Part shown: one piece after another, positions 12,355-22,768 of the stretch
Layout of the letters: each line of letters opens with the position of its first letter
Numbering within the stretch: position 1 is the first letter of the stretch
NCBI RefSeq assembly: GCF_047511655.1
Contig: NC_133386.1
Span: 125,731,866-125,795,865, forward strand
Length of the DNA stretch: 64,000 nucleotides
Direction of reading: 5' to 3'
Origin: Castor canadensis
Taxonomy: Eukaryota > Chordata > Mammalia > Rodentia > Castoridae
Program-made: the position numbers and the translations under genes
Notes under the pieces: model-generated
What the model saw: only the letters and a program-made list of their open reading frames with translations
What the model was told of the DNA's origin: nothing
The model's database searches: none

Positions 12355-12565
12355 TCTGTAGGCTGACAGTCTAGTTTTCATACTCACCTCCTTCTCCATT
12401 TATTACCTCATGACCTGGGGCAAGTTACTTAATCCTTGTGAACCTCAGGCTTCTAATCTTAAAAACAGGGATAATTATAGGTTAATAATAATATCAAAGG
12501 ACTATTAAAAGGGATATAAGAATTATAACGTTTGAAAAGGACTAAAGAGTAGTGCTCGCTCATAT
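12355..12565 (+). repeat. MIR SINE
   Basis: Clear MIR layout: 'catgacctggggcaagttac' (12410), 'aacctcaggcttctaatc', 'aaacagggataattatagg', then a diverged tail. This is one of the best-preserved MIR copies in the window. Confidence 0.8.
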
Positions 12566-13442
12566 TATGTATACAATTCAATTGCTTGACACATTAAAGA
12601 AAAAATAATAAACTTGTCTGTGAAGTATTCACAGTCTGGGGCAGAGTAATATACACATAAAAATTATATATAACATGAAAAATATATGTTTGTTAATATT
12701 CATAGTCCTAAAACACCAGGGACTATGCAAAATATGTTTTCTTAGAAATGTGAAATTTCAATCCTTATTCTCAGGAAAATAACTTTCAAGCCACTGTAAA
12801 GAAGGAGCTGACTCAGCATCCCCCAAGAAATAGAACAGATGAGATCATGACACAAGTTCTTTGTCATCCTCCACACAATCCAGTGTATTAGAAATGGGAA
12901 AAGAAAAATTCATTTTTCATAGTTCCTTCATATACTGTTTGCGTGGGCTGGATTCTCTAATGCTTTATTTCAGGCCATTTCCAGTTCTTCTGTAAGATCA
13001 ATATTTCAAACTAACAATAGACTCTGTACAGGTTTGACTGTGTGTGTATGTGTGTGATGTGATTGTGATTTTACGATCCATTTCTAACCTCTATACTGCT
13101 TGTACAGCAGGCAAAACAGGAAAGGTAGGTCTACAGGGTTCTGAAAACAGCAGGTGATCAATAGCAAACCAAATCCTATTAATTTTAAAGGACGAAACTA
13201 CAGGTGGAACAGGGAAAAAAAGATAGTGGTGAGGAGAAAAAACATACCCTCATAGATACCTCTGGAGATGTCCAGTAGCCAATTAAGTTCCTTCAGAACT
13301 CATTGAAAATTTTTTCTTCATTTGAAAAAACCAACTAGAAAAATGTAACTGAAAACACAAACAGTAGATATTGCTGGACAAGATTACTTCTTTCTTAGTT
13401 ACAACCTCAGCAAAACAACGTCTTTCCCTCTAAGTTATCTTT
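12566..13442. other. Unique non-coding DNA
   Basis: No gene was recognised. A short GT-rich stretch lies near 13037-13062. Confidence 0.5.
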
Positions 13443-13625
13443 GTGCCCATGTATCCCAGGGAGAGTGTGAAAAGTACACGGCAGTCAAAGTGGAAAAGAA
13501 GTAATCCTAATAATGTGAAGCCAGCAAATCTATTAGATTATCCTCCTGGAACTGAAGTGACAAAAAAGAGAAGAAAGACTGAGGAGCAGTTGATTTTGGA
13601 GCTCCTTCAGAAAGCAATCTGGTGA
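13443..13625 (+). other. Unrecognised 60-codon open frame, Lys/Arg-rich
   Basis: I do not recognise this frame. It is less low-complexity than other chance ORFs in the window. It is rich in Lys/Arg, with a 'TKKRRKTEEQLILELLQKA' segment that would suit a nuclear-localisation-like basic patch running into an amphipathic helix. It has an in-frame Met at its start, ends in TGA, and is not covered by a recognised repeat. It could be a remnant of a processed gene, a terminal exon or chance. No splice site, poly-A tail or flanking duplication was established. Confidence 0.2.
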
Positions 13626-13949
13626 AATTGTGAAGGAGAATTTGGACTCTGTGTGAACAAGCTGAGCGGTTCAGTTCAGGATCCTAGGGTGGTCCTCCCT
13701 CAGCCTGCATTTAAGGACCTGGTTTGACTTTCTGCACTATCAAGAACTCAGCATCTCCTTCCACCTTCCCAACCACCCCAGCACTCTAGATAGATCTGTC
13801 TTTCTGTGTAGCACATCTTCACACAATTCTTCAGACATTTGTCTTATTTGAAAATCCGTTCTACTTATTTTCTGAACTGTGATGGCAGCTCCTTCAAGAT
13901 TTCATTCTTCCTGAAGTATAACTGAGCACTCCTCATGTAACTTAGACTG
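13626..13949. other. Unique non-coding DNA
   Basis: Slightly more GC-rich than average. No gene was recognised. If the preceding frame is part of a retrocopy, this would be its 3' UTR, but I see no poly-A evidence. Confidence 0.4.
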
Positions 13950-13954
13950 CCATG

Positions 13955-14125
13955 TTACTACTGCTTACTATGTGCCAGGTGCAGGAAATACTGCTTAATA
14001 TACCATACATTGTTTATTCTAGAAACAGTATTATAGAATGCATATGTTATCCTAGTTATGTACATGAGAGGACTAAGGCCTAGGGAATTTTAAAAGTGCT
14101 CAAAAGTCACAGAATTAGAAAATTT
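13955..14125 (-). repeat. MIR SINE, minus
   Basis: 'ttactatgtgccaggtgcag', then 'gagaggactaaggcctag' and 'ctcaaaagtcacagaatta' match the reverse complement of MIR or a related mammal-wide repeat. Confidence 0.6.
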
Positions 14126-15489
14126 TAGGGGAGGACATGGACACTCTTGTGGGCTCCAAAGTTTAGGACCTTAATTTCCAAATAAGTGTTGGGAATTCTA
14201 AACTTAAAATGGCTAGCCTCTCTGTAGAGTATCTTCAAACTCTGTGAGACAGTGAAACCAGTAATTTCTATATAGAGAAATGAAGACTTGGTGTGAGAAA
14301 AGTTTGGCTTGAAATAAAAGTAAGGAAAAGAATTTTGGTAAGCTTCTGAAAGTAATCTTAAATTTGGGTGAAGAAGACCAGAAAGTGGTATTTCAAACTC
14401 AGTTAAGAGTATGTTCAGAATCACACTTTTAGGGTAAACTGAAAATGGATCACTGGAGCTAGAGAATAGGGTGTAAGGTCTGAAATTTCACTGGGAAATG
14501 ATACTAGAGAGTTAGGGAAACTATTAAAAGGACTTTATAATGAGAGTTTTATAATTTTATGATTATAATTATAATTTTAAAATTTTATAATTTTATAATG
14601 GTGAGAATTTTCCAAACAAAAGATTCATCATGCTAAAAGATAAGGAATCATGAAAAACTAGTAAAAAACTAGTGTTTTTGAAAGACTGAAGTAAACTTAC
14701 TTCAATCAGACACTTGTTTGTATGTCACATGGTGGAATGAGAAAAGTTTCAAATTGTGAGGAGATTTTGTCTTAAAGACAAATGTGTAGTTCTGAGTTAT
14801 AAGTAGTTATGAGTAGTTATGAGTGGTTCTGTAAGCAATCAGGAAACACTAAAGGACTTGAATGAGGAAGCAAAAATACTCAAATTTGGGTTCTGTGACA
14901 ATTGCTTTGGTAGCAATTTTATGGGGAATAGAAAGAGAAGATGGGTACACTAGGAAGGAGGCTGCCTCAATAATCCAGAAAAGAAGTGATGAGGACCAGA
15001 ACTAAAAATTGCAATAGTGCTTTGAGAAGCAAGAGAATTTATTTGGCATGTGTACAGAGGGATTAAAGACAACTCATAATTTTGACTTGGAAGACTGAGT
15101 AGTACCAATCATTGAGGTAGAAAACTTCAGAATAACAGCTGGTTTGAGTCAAAGTTATCTCAATACAGGACATGACAAGTATGGAATGTGTGTGGAACAT
15201 TCAAGTTGAGATCTTCAGAAGGCTTTTGAGATCTAGAGTTCAGTTAAGGTTATGCAGTAAATGGATGTTTTTCCTTTCATATCTCTACATTTGTCCCTAT
15301 CTGGTTATGTTTTACTCCTTTTCTAAAGAATTCTAATTACACGTCAATAAATTAGATGATTCTTAATGTATTTAATGTGAAGCTACTTGAGTTTCACAAG
15401 CTATAAATATAAAATTCCAACAACATTGGAAGTAAACATTTTTAATTCATGAATACTTATGACAGTAAGGAAAGATCCATTTTATAGTA
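14126..15489. other. Unique non-coding DNA with a short AT repeat
   Basis: No gene was recognised. Around 14542-14600 there is a local 'ttttataattttat' repeat, and around 14795-14830 three copies of a 'gagttatgagt'-like unit. The 99-codon minus frame at 14125-14424 has no family features. Confidence 0.5.
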
Positions 15490-15695
15490 CTTTATCTATT
15501 TTATTAGCATATAATAATTGTACCAAGAAGTTTCTTTGTGATATTTCCATACATGCCCATAATGTACTTTGATCATATTCACATCTTTCCATTATACCTT
15601 TCTTATCCTCTGTCCTCTCCCTTTTTTGTTACAGTTTTATTATTATTTTTTCACACACTCATATAATATACTTTTGTAATTAATGTTATAGCTTC
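15490..15695 (-). mobile_element. Old L1 3' UTR fragment, minus
   Basis: The plus strand 'tgtgatatttccatacatgc', 'aatgtactttgatcatattc' and a pyrimidine-rich tract resemble the antisense 3' UTR seen at 965-1275 but more diverged. The placement is by pattern. Confidence 0.45.
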
Positions 15696-16724
15696 CTACT
15701 CTCCATTTTTCTTCTGGAATCACTGGCATCCGATCTGCCTGACCAAAACTCTGATTACAGGCAGGGATATATTTAGATCTCTAAAGAGATTGCTATTACC
15801 ACATGAAACTATTCTCAGTTCTGAAACATGCAAGCAGCAGCTTCCTCAGCCACTGCAGGTGACTTTGATAAGGAGCCTCTCTTTCTTGAATGCACCAAGC
15901 TAAATAGATGATAACAAAGAGTGGTATTTATATGGTACCTTACTAAGCTGCTTCATATGAATTGCCTTGATAGTATCCTTATGAAAATTTTCAAAAGAAG
16001 ACACAGATTATTGTGAATTCTTTTAAAAAACATTCTCTAATATAAACATTGTAGAAGGCACTGAAGATATGGAGATAATGCCTGTTGTTCAGTACTCAAA
16101 AGTCTGCAAGGAATGACAAGCACAGGTATTTACAAAACCATGTTAAGATATAAGAAGGACAACCATGAGTGTGTGCAGTTAGGTGTGATAACTAATCTTG
16201 AAGAAGATTCCTCAGGAAAGATTGCCTGAACCACTCAAATTTGTTACATGTATCTAGCCTTGCTTTAAATGTAGATGGAATTAGCAACAAAAGAGTAAAA
16301 TAAAAATTCTCACAGCTCAGAGTTTGGGTAAATCTAGATTATCAATTATTCTTTCTCTTAATAGGAAAAGTTAATAAGAAACATTTTGCTAGAATCAATG
16401 CACACATTTTAAATGTTATCACTCTCATAGTTGTAAAAAGTTAAAAATGCTCTAGAGGTCACTGATGGGCTAATTTGAGAGTGGGCTTCTCTGTGGTTAG
16501 TTTATCTTTGCTCAGAGTTTGCCACTGTAAAGGATTATGCATATACACTAGAAGTGGTGGGAGCAAGAAATCCCCCTTGAGTCTCTTCCAACATTTTAAA
16601 TACCCATAGATAGTTATGACCCACTTCAGTATAATGATGTTTCTGATGGAATTGACAGCATAATTTCATAGCTAAGATGATCTCTAGACCTTAGAGAAAT
16701 GTCCACCAATATATTGTCTTAAAT
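15696..16724. other. Unique non-coding DNA with a possible L2 relic
   Basis: 16030-16190 ('ttgtagaaggcactgaagat' onward) looks like a diverged antisense L2 end. The rest shows no gene or repeat I can name. Confidence 0.4.
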
Positions 16725-16727
16725 ACC

Positions 16728-16880
16728 TCCTGAGTATCATTTATGAACCAGGCACTGTGACCCTTGAGAGAATTTAAGTCTAGTAAATTTACTCATTTTC
16801 ATATTGGAGACTGAAACCCTGAGAGAAGATGTGATTTGCCCCATCATTCGGATGGTTAGGTACAGAGTATATATCAGAAC
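16728..16880 (-). repeat. MIR SINE, minus
   Basis: 'gaaccaggcactgtgaccc', 'gagactgaaaccctgagag' and 'gtgatttgccccatcattc' follow the antisense MIR layout. Confidence 0.6.
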
Positions 16881-19309
16881 TAAAACATTCTGGCACCCTC
16901 CTGCTCACTTTTCTTTTCTCCAGCCCAATTTGGGCCATGATTACAGGGTAATTCAGTTTAATGAGCATTTATCAAGAGCCTAACACATGCTTTGATGAGT
17001 GATGCTGATGAACTATAGTCATTGATTTAGTGAGAACATGGATATGTATATAGATGAGTATAAAGATGTTAAATACTTGCACAGAGGTACTTACCTTCTA
17101 GTGAACATAGAATGTTATAGGAGCACAAGAAAGGCACCTAACCAAAATCCTTGCTGGGTATTGAGATTGTTTTCATGGATGAGGTGATTACTGAGTTGAT
17201 GAAAAAAAAAAAGCTTTGGAATTTAACCAGGAAGGGAAGATGAGGGGACTGGGGAAAGGTAGATGAAAAGGAGGCCATTCCTGGCCAACTGGAGCAGCAG
17301 CAATAAGATTGTGCCTTTGAGCAAGAATGTCTTCTGCTTTTTTTTTTTTTTTATCATAGCTTCTTCTGTAAAATACATTTTTAGAAAACACCAGAAGGCA
17401 CAAACTCAAATTTCACTGAGACTAGGCATGCACTTTAGATAGATGATCTCTGTGCAATGTAAAAGATTGCAACCAATATTAAATATGATGAATTGGAAGA
17501 TATATACCCCTTCTAAAAGGAGAAGTTGCCACTGGGTTTATGCCAATTAAAGCTAAAAGGACATGAATTTTCAGTTTTTCAGGATACTTCCAAATCATAA
17601 CTTTTGTGTGAAATCTGTTATTTTTGATAATTACATACTTCAATTGTAAGACTCTGTTCAGGCTGAAAAGGTATATCAAATGCAAGAGCTATAAACAATT
17701 GTTGGTAAGTTTATAGCACAAGATTCTGGGTGACTATTCTTTGCGAAATAAGATAATAAAAACAATCATTGTGGACTGGGCTGGGAGTCAGGAGAATTGA
17801 ATTTTGCCTTTAAGTGATTGTTATTTTAAGCAACTTACCCAGTTTTGTCAGCTGAGATGTTGAAGTATACCACCACATTAAGTAGAAAAGGCATTTTAAC
17901 AGCCTACATTTATGAGGTTTTAAGCCTACAGAGTTTTACAAATTCCTTTCAGATGTACTATTTTGCACTTCCATCCCTTCTCACTGCCCAGCTCCCATAC
18001 TGCCCCATTGAATGTTTCTGCCTCCAAGCCCATATGTAGGGAATGGAGAGCATATTGTAAAACATGAAAGAAGGGACAGAAGTTTTACTCTGGATCCCTT
18101 TTCTTGCTCTTGTTACAAATTTCACCATTTCTTCAAAGTTTGACCTTTGAAAAAGTTAATAACATTTGTTTAAAAAAAAAAGAGATTGTTGAGCTCCCTT
18201 CTCCAGTGAGGATGAAGGGATTCCATCAACTGTATGCCACCTGAACCCCTATTTCACTGTCAATCTTTGCTCTTTCCTGCTATATAACAGAGAATTCTTG
18301 TCACTTTGTAAGTTACTTTGTAAGTCTAGTCTTACTAAGGCTTATCTTCCATTTTCTTCCACATTCTCATAAAATAAATTTCTCTTCTTTGATAATCCAT
18401 TTATTTCAACCATTCCTTTTTCAAGAATCTGTCCACTAAATTTAAACACAGCTAAGTTTTTAAATATAAAACTTCCCCAGGTTCAGTATTCTGTGAATCT
18501 ACTTCTTTTCACAGCTCACATTCATGCCTTTCATTTTCCATTTTCTCACTAATGTCATACTTCTTGGCTCCTTAAATGTGGCTGTCATACCTACTACTAT
18601 ACTTTAAAAATCAGTGTTACTCTTTCTATTAAATCCAATGCATAGATTCAATGTAATCATTCCTTATGTTTTAAAAGATTTTAACACTATTTTTCACACC
18701 ATCCTTCTTCATGTTTTCATTTCCTATGCTGTTAAGACCTTTTATTCTTCTTATGCTTTTGGTTGATTTTTTTCTTTCAATTTAATTAATCTATTTAATT
18801 ATTTATTCATTTGTTTATAATTTTATGGTGAATGGAATTTATAATTATAAGGAGCTAGGAAGACCCTCTTTCCATCATAATAACCACTTATCAAGTGGAA
18901 ATTACTTTTAAAAATGTTTTAAGTTCTAGAAACTGACCTAATGATTTCCTCAAAAGGGAAAACAATGCACAGAAATCTCCTAAGTATTGGTAAAAGCAAT
19001 GAGAATTTGTGGCATTTGAGCTGTGACTTTTTCCCACCCCCACCCTTTTGCTCATTTTATGGATGCTTTAATCCAAATAGGTGTAGTCAAGAAATTGAGG
19101 GCTCTCTATCCCCCTGTCTTTCAGTCTAGGGCTATAGTCATCTGTATGTCTCATTCTCACCCCCATCTACAAGTTGTAGATGCTTTTCTCTTTGTGTAGA
19201 GTGGGTTGAGATAACTGGGATTCCCTTTTCTCATCTAGTTCCTATGTTAGGTGCAATGGGCCAAGAACAGTATACCTTTTTTATATATTCTTTTTTAGTA
19301 TACCTTTTT
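16881..19309. other. Unique non-coding DNA
   Basis: A possible diverged L2 end (minus) lies at 16960-17150 ('gagcatttatcaagagccta' onward). A T16-type tract sits at 17336-17352, and pyrimidine-rich AT DNA occupies 18230-18840. No gene was recognised. The frames at 17188-17685 and 17845-18039 have no family signature. Confidence 0.45.
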
Positions 19310-19319
19310 CATATATCTT

Positions 19320-19385
19320 GATTGCGTTGGGGTTTCGTGCTAGAAGAAGAACGAACCCCATATAGTTGGGGTCTCATACTAGAAG
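19320..19385. repeat. Short imperfect direct repeat containing a hairpin
   Basis: A unit 'ttggggttt/ctcgtgctagaagaag' occurs twice, from about 19327 and 19367. The first copy is followed by 'acgaacccca', which pairs with 'tggggtttcgt' to give a ten-base-pair stem with a one-base bulge and a loop of about 12 nt. Function unknown. Confidence 0.6.
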
Positions 19386-19389
19386 AAGT

Positions 19390-19880
19390 AATCTGAGAAA
19401 TGATGGGCTAAAAACTTTTCAAATCAGGGGAAGAAAATGGACATCCAGATCCAAGGGACCCAAATATGGCCAAGTAAAATGAAGCCAAATAAGTCTACTC
19501 TGAGACACCTTATAACCAAACTGTTAAACATCACAAAAAGACAGTGCTAAAGCAGTGAGAGGAAACCAACCTGTCATGCACAAATCAGCCCTACTTAAGA
19601 CTATTATTGGATTTTTCAGCAGGAGACCTTGCAGATCCTTGAGGGAACAGGATGATACTTTCAAAGGCCTAAAAAAAGGAAACCTGACATTCAAGATAGT
19701 TTAGCTGGCAAATTATCCTTCAAAAAGTGAAGGCAAGGTAGACAACTGAACAAACAAATGCTGAAAATTTCATCACCCAGAATAATGGCCTTACAAAAAA
19801 AAGATAATAGGAATTATTTAGGCTGAAATAAATGAGATGGTGGTCAAAGGAGACAAAATTTTAATAATAAGAGAAATAAA
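19390..19880 (+). mobile_element. Ancient L1 fragment (5'/ORF1-region type)
   Basis: 'gaaaatggacatccagatcc', 'acaccttataaccaaactgt', 'ttttcagcaggagaccttgc' (19614) and 'gcaaattatccttcaaaaag' (19709) match a familiar segment of old mammalian L1 elements. Its translated part resembles the end of ORF1 ('FSAGDLADP' corresponding to a sAETLQarr-type stretch). It is frameless and old. Confidence 0.55.
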
Positions 19881-20062
19881 TTCCAGGGACCTGTTATATA
19901 ACATAATAATTCTATCTAATATAATGTATTCTTTTTTTGACTTTATTATGTCTTTTTATAGAATGTAGACTTTCTAAATTGTTTATACATTCATGATCCA
20001 TATTCACAAAATTTACAGCTCATGTCATACCAAAACCAGCACAAAAACATGTAACATTTTTG

Positions 20063-20176
20063 TACACATGGTTCTAGCTAGCACTTGTCTGCATCACTCA
20101 GGTGATGAAGGTGGGACTATCACAAATTTGAGAAAAGCCTGGACTACATAATGAGACTAAGTCTCAAAAAACAAGA
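20063..20176 (+). repeat. B1-like SINE inside the GNL3 3' UTR
   Basis: The plus strand reads 'ggttctagctagcacttgtc', 'cactcaggtgatgaaggtgg', 'atcacaaatttgagaaaagc', 'ctggactacataatgagact', 'aagtctcaaaaaacaa'. This matches the body and A-tail of a rodent B1-like element in sense. It lies between the stop codon and the poly-A signal of the minus-strand GNL3 copy. It either inserted after the copy formed or was already in the parental 3' UTR. Confidence 0.7.
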
Positions 20177-20186
20177 CATGCTTCTG

Positions 20187-21053
20187 TTACATGTAATCTG
20201 TGCTGAAGTCATAAATATCATCCTCTTTAGTCAGTTCATCCAAAATAAAAGATCCTACGGATGGTTCACCTGCTGTGGATTCCTCAGGCAGAGCCTTCGT
20301 GGTCTCTTCTACAGGGGAGATGTCTGAGACCTTTTCATCAACTTCACCATCAACACTTTCCTGGTCACCGACCATGTTACTGTTATCGTCCCCCACCTCC
20401 TGTTTGCTCTCTCTCTGTCTTGTCAATTCTTCAGGTATGTCCTTTTCCTCTATTATTCCATTTGTCAGACCTGAAGACTGGAAAAGGATGCTCCTGGCTA
20501 AATGAGGGCTCCTGATGGCCTGCATGCTGTGAGCATTGTTTTTAACCAGTTCTTCCAGATCAAAGCCCCTTTCCATGTTTGCCACAACACTCTCATTAAA
20601 ATGCAGAGGAGTTGTCCAGGATGTAGGAGGATGGCAATAATAATTTAGTGAGGCACCTGTCCATTCTGACCATATCAGTTTGGCAGCACCTTCAACATTT
20701 GGGCTACCACCTTTTTGGTGCTTTGTAAAAAATTCCAGAGAATTCTTGTAGTTTGGGACAGTATATTTTAGTACTACCTGTTGAGCATCAGCCTGGTCCA
20801 GGATGGCACTAGCAGACTCCATTGGTTTTAGTGTTTCTATGCTTGTTGGACTCCTCAGAGCAAGTGCAGTGGAGGAGTTAAGTGGTGAGACAATGAAGCT
20901 TGGACTATCTATGATTGTGATCTGTTTGTCCAAGGGGACAACCTGCATGCTCCTTGTAAGCCCCATGGAAACACCAACATTACATATCCATTCTTGTTTC
21001 AAGCTATTAATGATGCTGCTTTTCCCCACATTTGGGAAACCAATCACTCCAAC
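20187..21053 (-). pseudogene. Longest surviving GNL3 frame (C-terminal half)
   Basis: This is the stretch after the TAG at 21056, open for 288 codons to the native-position stop. It starts at a Val codon (GTG at 21047) within the P-loop region and has no native start codon. It covers G1, G3, the intermediate domain and the acidic C-terminal tail ('EEKDIPEELTRQRESK', '...FILDELTKEDDIYDFS'). Because the N-terminal nucleolar-targeting region and G4 lie upstream in other frames, I read it as a decayed fragment and not as a new gene. It contributes most of the copy's recognisable length. Confidence 0.85.
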
Positions 21054-21885
21054 CTAAATAGCTCTGCCACATGTTTCCTGAAAACCTCCAAGAAGTTTCC
21101 AAAGGCCTTCTCTGCCAAAGCAGACCTTACTTTTGAATGGAACAGCTTTTTTCTGTACCTTCATTTTGTTCTTCAGAACTGTTGAAGCTTTGAATACCAC
21201 TGTTGGAAATTCTTTCTTCAAGTAATTTAGCCAGCTCTCCAAGTTCTCCTTTGGTACCAGATCTATTTAATACAAGTACTTGTTTCTTATGTTCACTCTG
21301 GACAATAGCCTCTTCTACCTGAGCACACCTGGATCCAAGAGGATCTCTGGCATCCAATACCTCCAACAGAACATCTGAGGCTTCAATCACCTAGACTAAG
21401 ATACCTTTTTAAGTTCCTGACAGTGTATCTTCTTTGGGTTCTGTTTGCCCAACTTGGCTTTCTTAGTTTTGCTCTGTTCAATTTCCTCCACAGGTGCATT
21501 GGATAGCTCATCACCAGGGTTAGTTTCATGTTTTCTTTTCTTTCCTGTTCCATTTGCCTATCGAGCTTCTGCTGCTGCTTTAGTTCTTCAAGCTGCTGTT
21601 TCTTTAACTCAGCTTCTCAAAGAACAGCCTCTTTAAAGGGAGCACTGTTTGGAACTCCTGGGTCTTTCCTAGGTTTCTTGTGACCACATTTTTTAGCCTC
21701 CTTCCTTAATTTTCGATGGTGCTCTAGAATCTTTTTTTTAATTTTATACCATTTATGGCAGGTCATGCGTTTGCTGGCTTTCTTTAACTTCGGTCGCTTC
21801 ATGCTGGCTGTGAAAACCGCAGTGGCAGGAGAGGTGACAGAAACAAGGTGTTTCAGAGGCTGCCACGTGTGAAGACAGTACATTT

Positions 21886-22175
21886 TAATGTACTGAACAG
21901 AAAAAAATACATAAGGTAATACATATGTTAATTAACTTAATCTAACCATTCCACAATATACAATTTTTTAAAAACATCATACTGTGCCAATAAATATGTG
22001 GAAAAGAACAATGATAAACAGAAACATGATAGTATAAAAAAATGTGAATTTTGGTAAGTATACAGTTATGTCAATACAGAATACTGTATTACTATAATGG
22101 TGGCAAGCTAGTCACTTAATTCTAGTATAAAAAAGAAAAACATTTCAAGATAACTATAATATATTAAAAGATAAC
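21886..22175. other. AT-rich non-coding DNA
   Basis: No gene or confident repeat was seen in this short AT-rich stretch upstream (in GNL3 orientation) of the retrocopy. Confidence 0.5.
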
Positions 22176-22184
22176 AATATAAAT

Positions 22185-22768
22185 AAATGCAAATTATAAC
22201 AGTCAAAAGACCTAGAGAGGCTGAATGAAGACCCGATTATATGCTGTCTACAGGAAGCTCACTGCAGATTCCATGACACATTTAGGGTGAAAGTGAAGGC
22301 TTAAAAAAGATATTTCATGCAAATGGTAATCAAGAGAAAGCTACGTGGCTATCCTTAGATCTGAAAACATTTTACTTCACAAACTATCACAAAAAACAAA
22401 GAAGACATCATATAAAGATAAAAAGCCAATTTTCCAATAAAATAAAATACAAAGAGGAAAAATTGACAGAAAAAGTGACAAGTCTGAAGAAATAGAGGAT
22501 AAAATATTAGCAGAAGACCCCACATTGAAAAATGAGTAGAACGTCCAGACATCGATATGACAGATCTGCAAGGAAACAGAGCACTACTACAGACCAAATG
22601 AACATAACAGACTTTCTACCCAACAGCAGCACAATGCATATTCTTCTCAAGCACACATAGGATGTGTGCCTCAATAGGGATCATGTTTTGTCACAAAACA
22701 AGTGCCAACTATTTTAAGAAGACTGAAATAATTCCAAGTATTTTTACTGACTACAATGGAAAAATCTT
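22185..22768 (+). mobile_element. Old L1 ORF2 endonuclease-region fragment
   Basis: 'tgctgtctacaggaagctca', 'gggtgaaagtgaaggctt', 'agatatttcatgcaaatgg' and 'aagagaaagctacgtggcta' follow the N-terminal endonuclease region of an old L1 ORF2 in sense. Later pieces reach 'ttactgactacaatgga'. It is frameless. It breaks off where the younger L1 is inserted and resumes at 24651 with far-downstream L1 sequence, so the old copy carries its own internal deletion. Confidence 0.7.
22752..22768. repeat. Target-site duplication, left copy (17 bp)
   Basis: 'tacaatggaaaaatctt' here is repeated exactly at 24634-24650, bracketing the minus-strand L1. Confidence 0.95.

Larger units (their letters stand above)
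19931..21885 (-). pseudogene. GNL3: Processed GNL3 (nucleostemin) retropseudogene
   Basis: GNL3 is a nucleolar GTPase of the circularly permuted YlqF/YawG family, needed in ribosome biogenesis and stem-cell proliferation. This minus-strand copy runs uninterrupted from '[20 protein letters not shown]' (ATG at 21802-21800) to '...DFSTDYM' and TAA (20189-20187). The parental gene is multi-exon, so the copy came from spliced mRNA. Visible landmarks are the basic N-terminus, '[17 protein letters not shown]', the P-loop 'GFPNVGKSS' and 'IIDSPSF' (G3). Lesions: TGA at 21619-21617; a frameshift near 21550; a 14-nt insert at about 21391-21404; a deletion of about 5 nt near 21258 that destroys the G4 NKxD motif; TAG at 21056-21054; and in-frame losses of about six and seven codons near 21155 and 20725. 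An AATAAA (complement at 19942-19947) and a seven-base A-tail (complement of 19932-19938) mark the 3' end. A faint duplication ('taatgtatt' at 19922, 'taatgtact' at 21886) may flank it. Confidence 0.95.

Noticed and set aside
20261-20515. Plus-strand ORFs over 20.26-21.2 kb
   Set aside because: They are antisense shadows of the GNL3 retrocopy.
20187-21047. A 287-codon GTPase-like gene on the minus strand
   Set aside because: It is the open C-terminal half of the GNL3 retrocopy. Upstream codons are present but interrupted by stops and frameshifts, its 'start' is an internal GTG (Val), and the G4 motif is lost.
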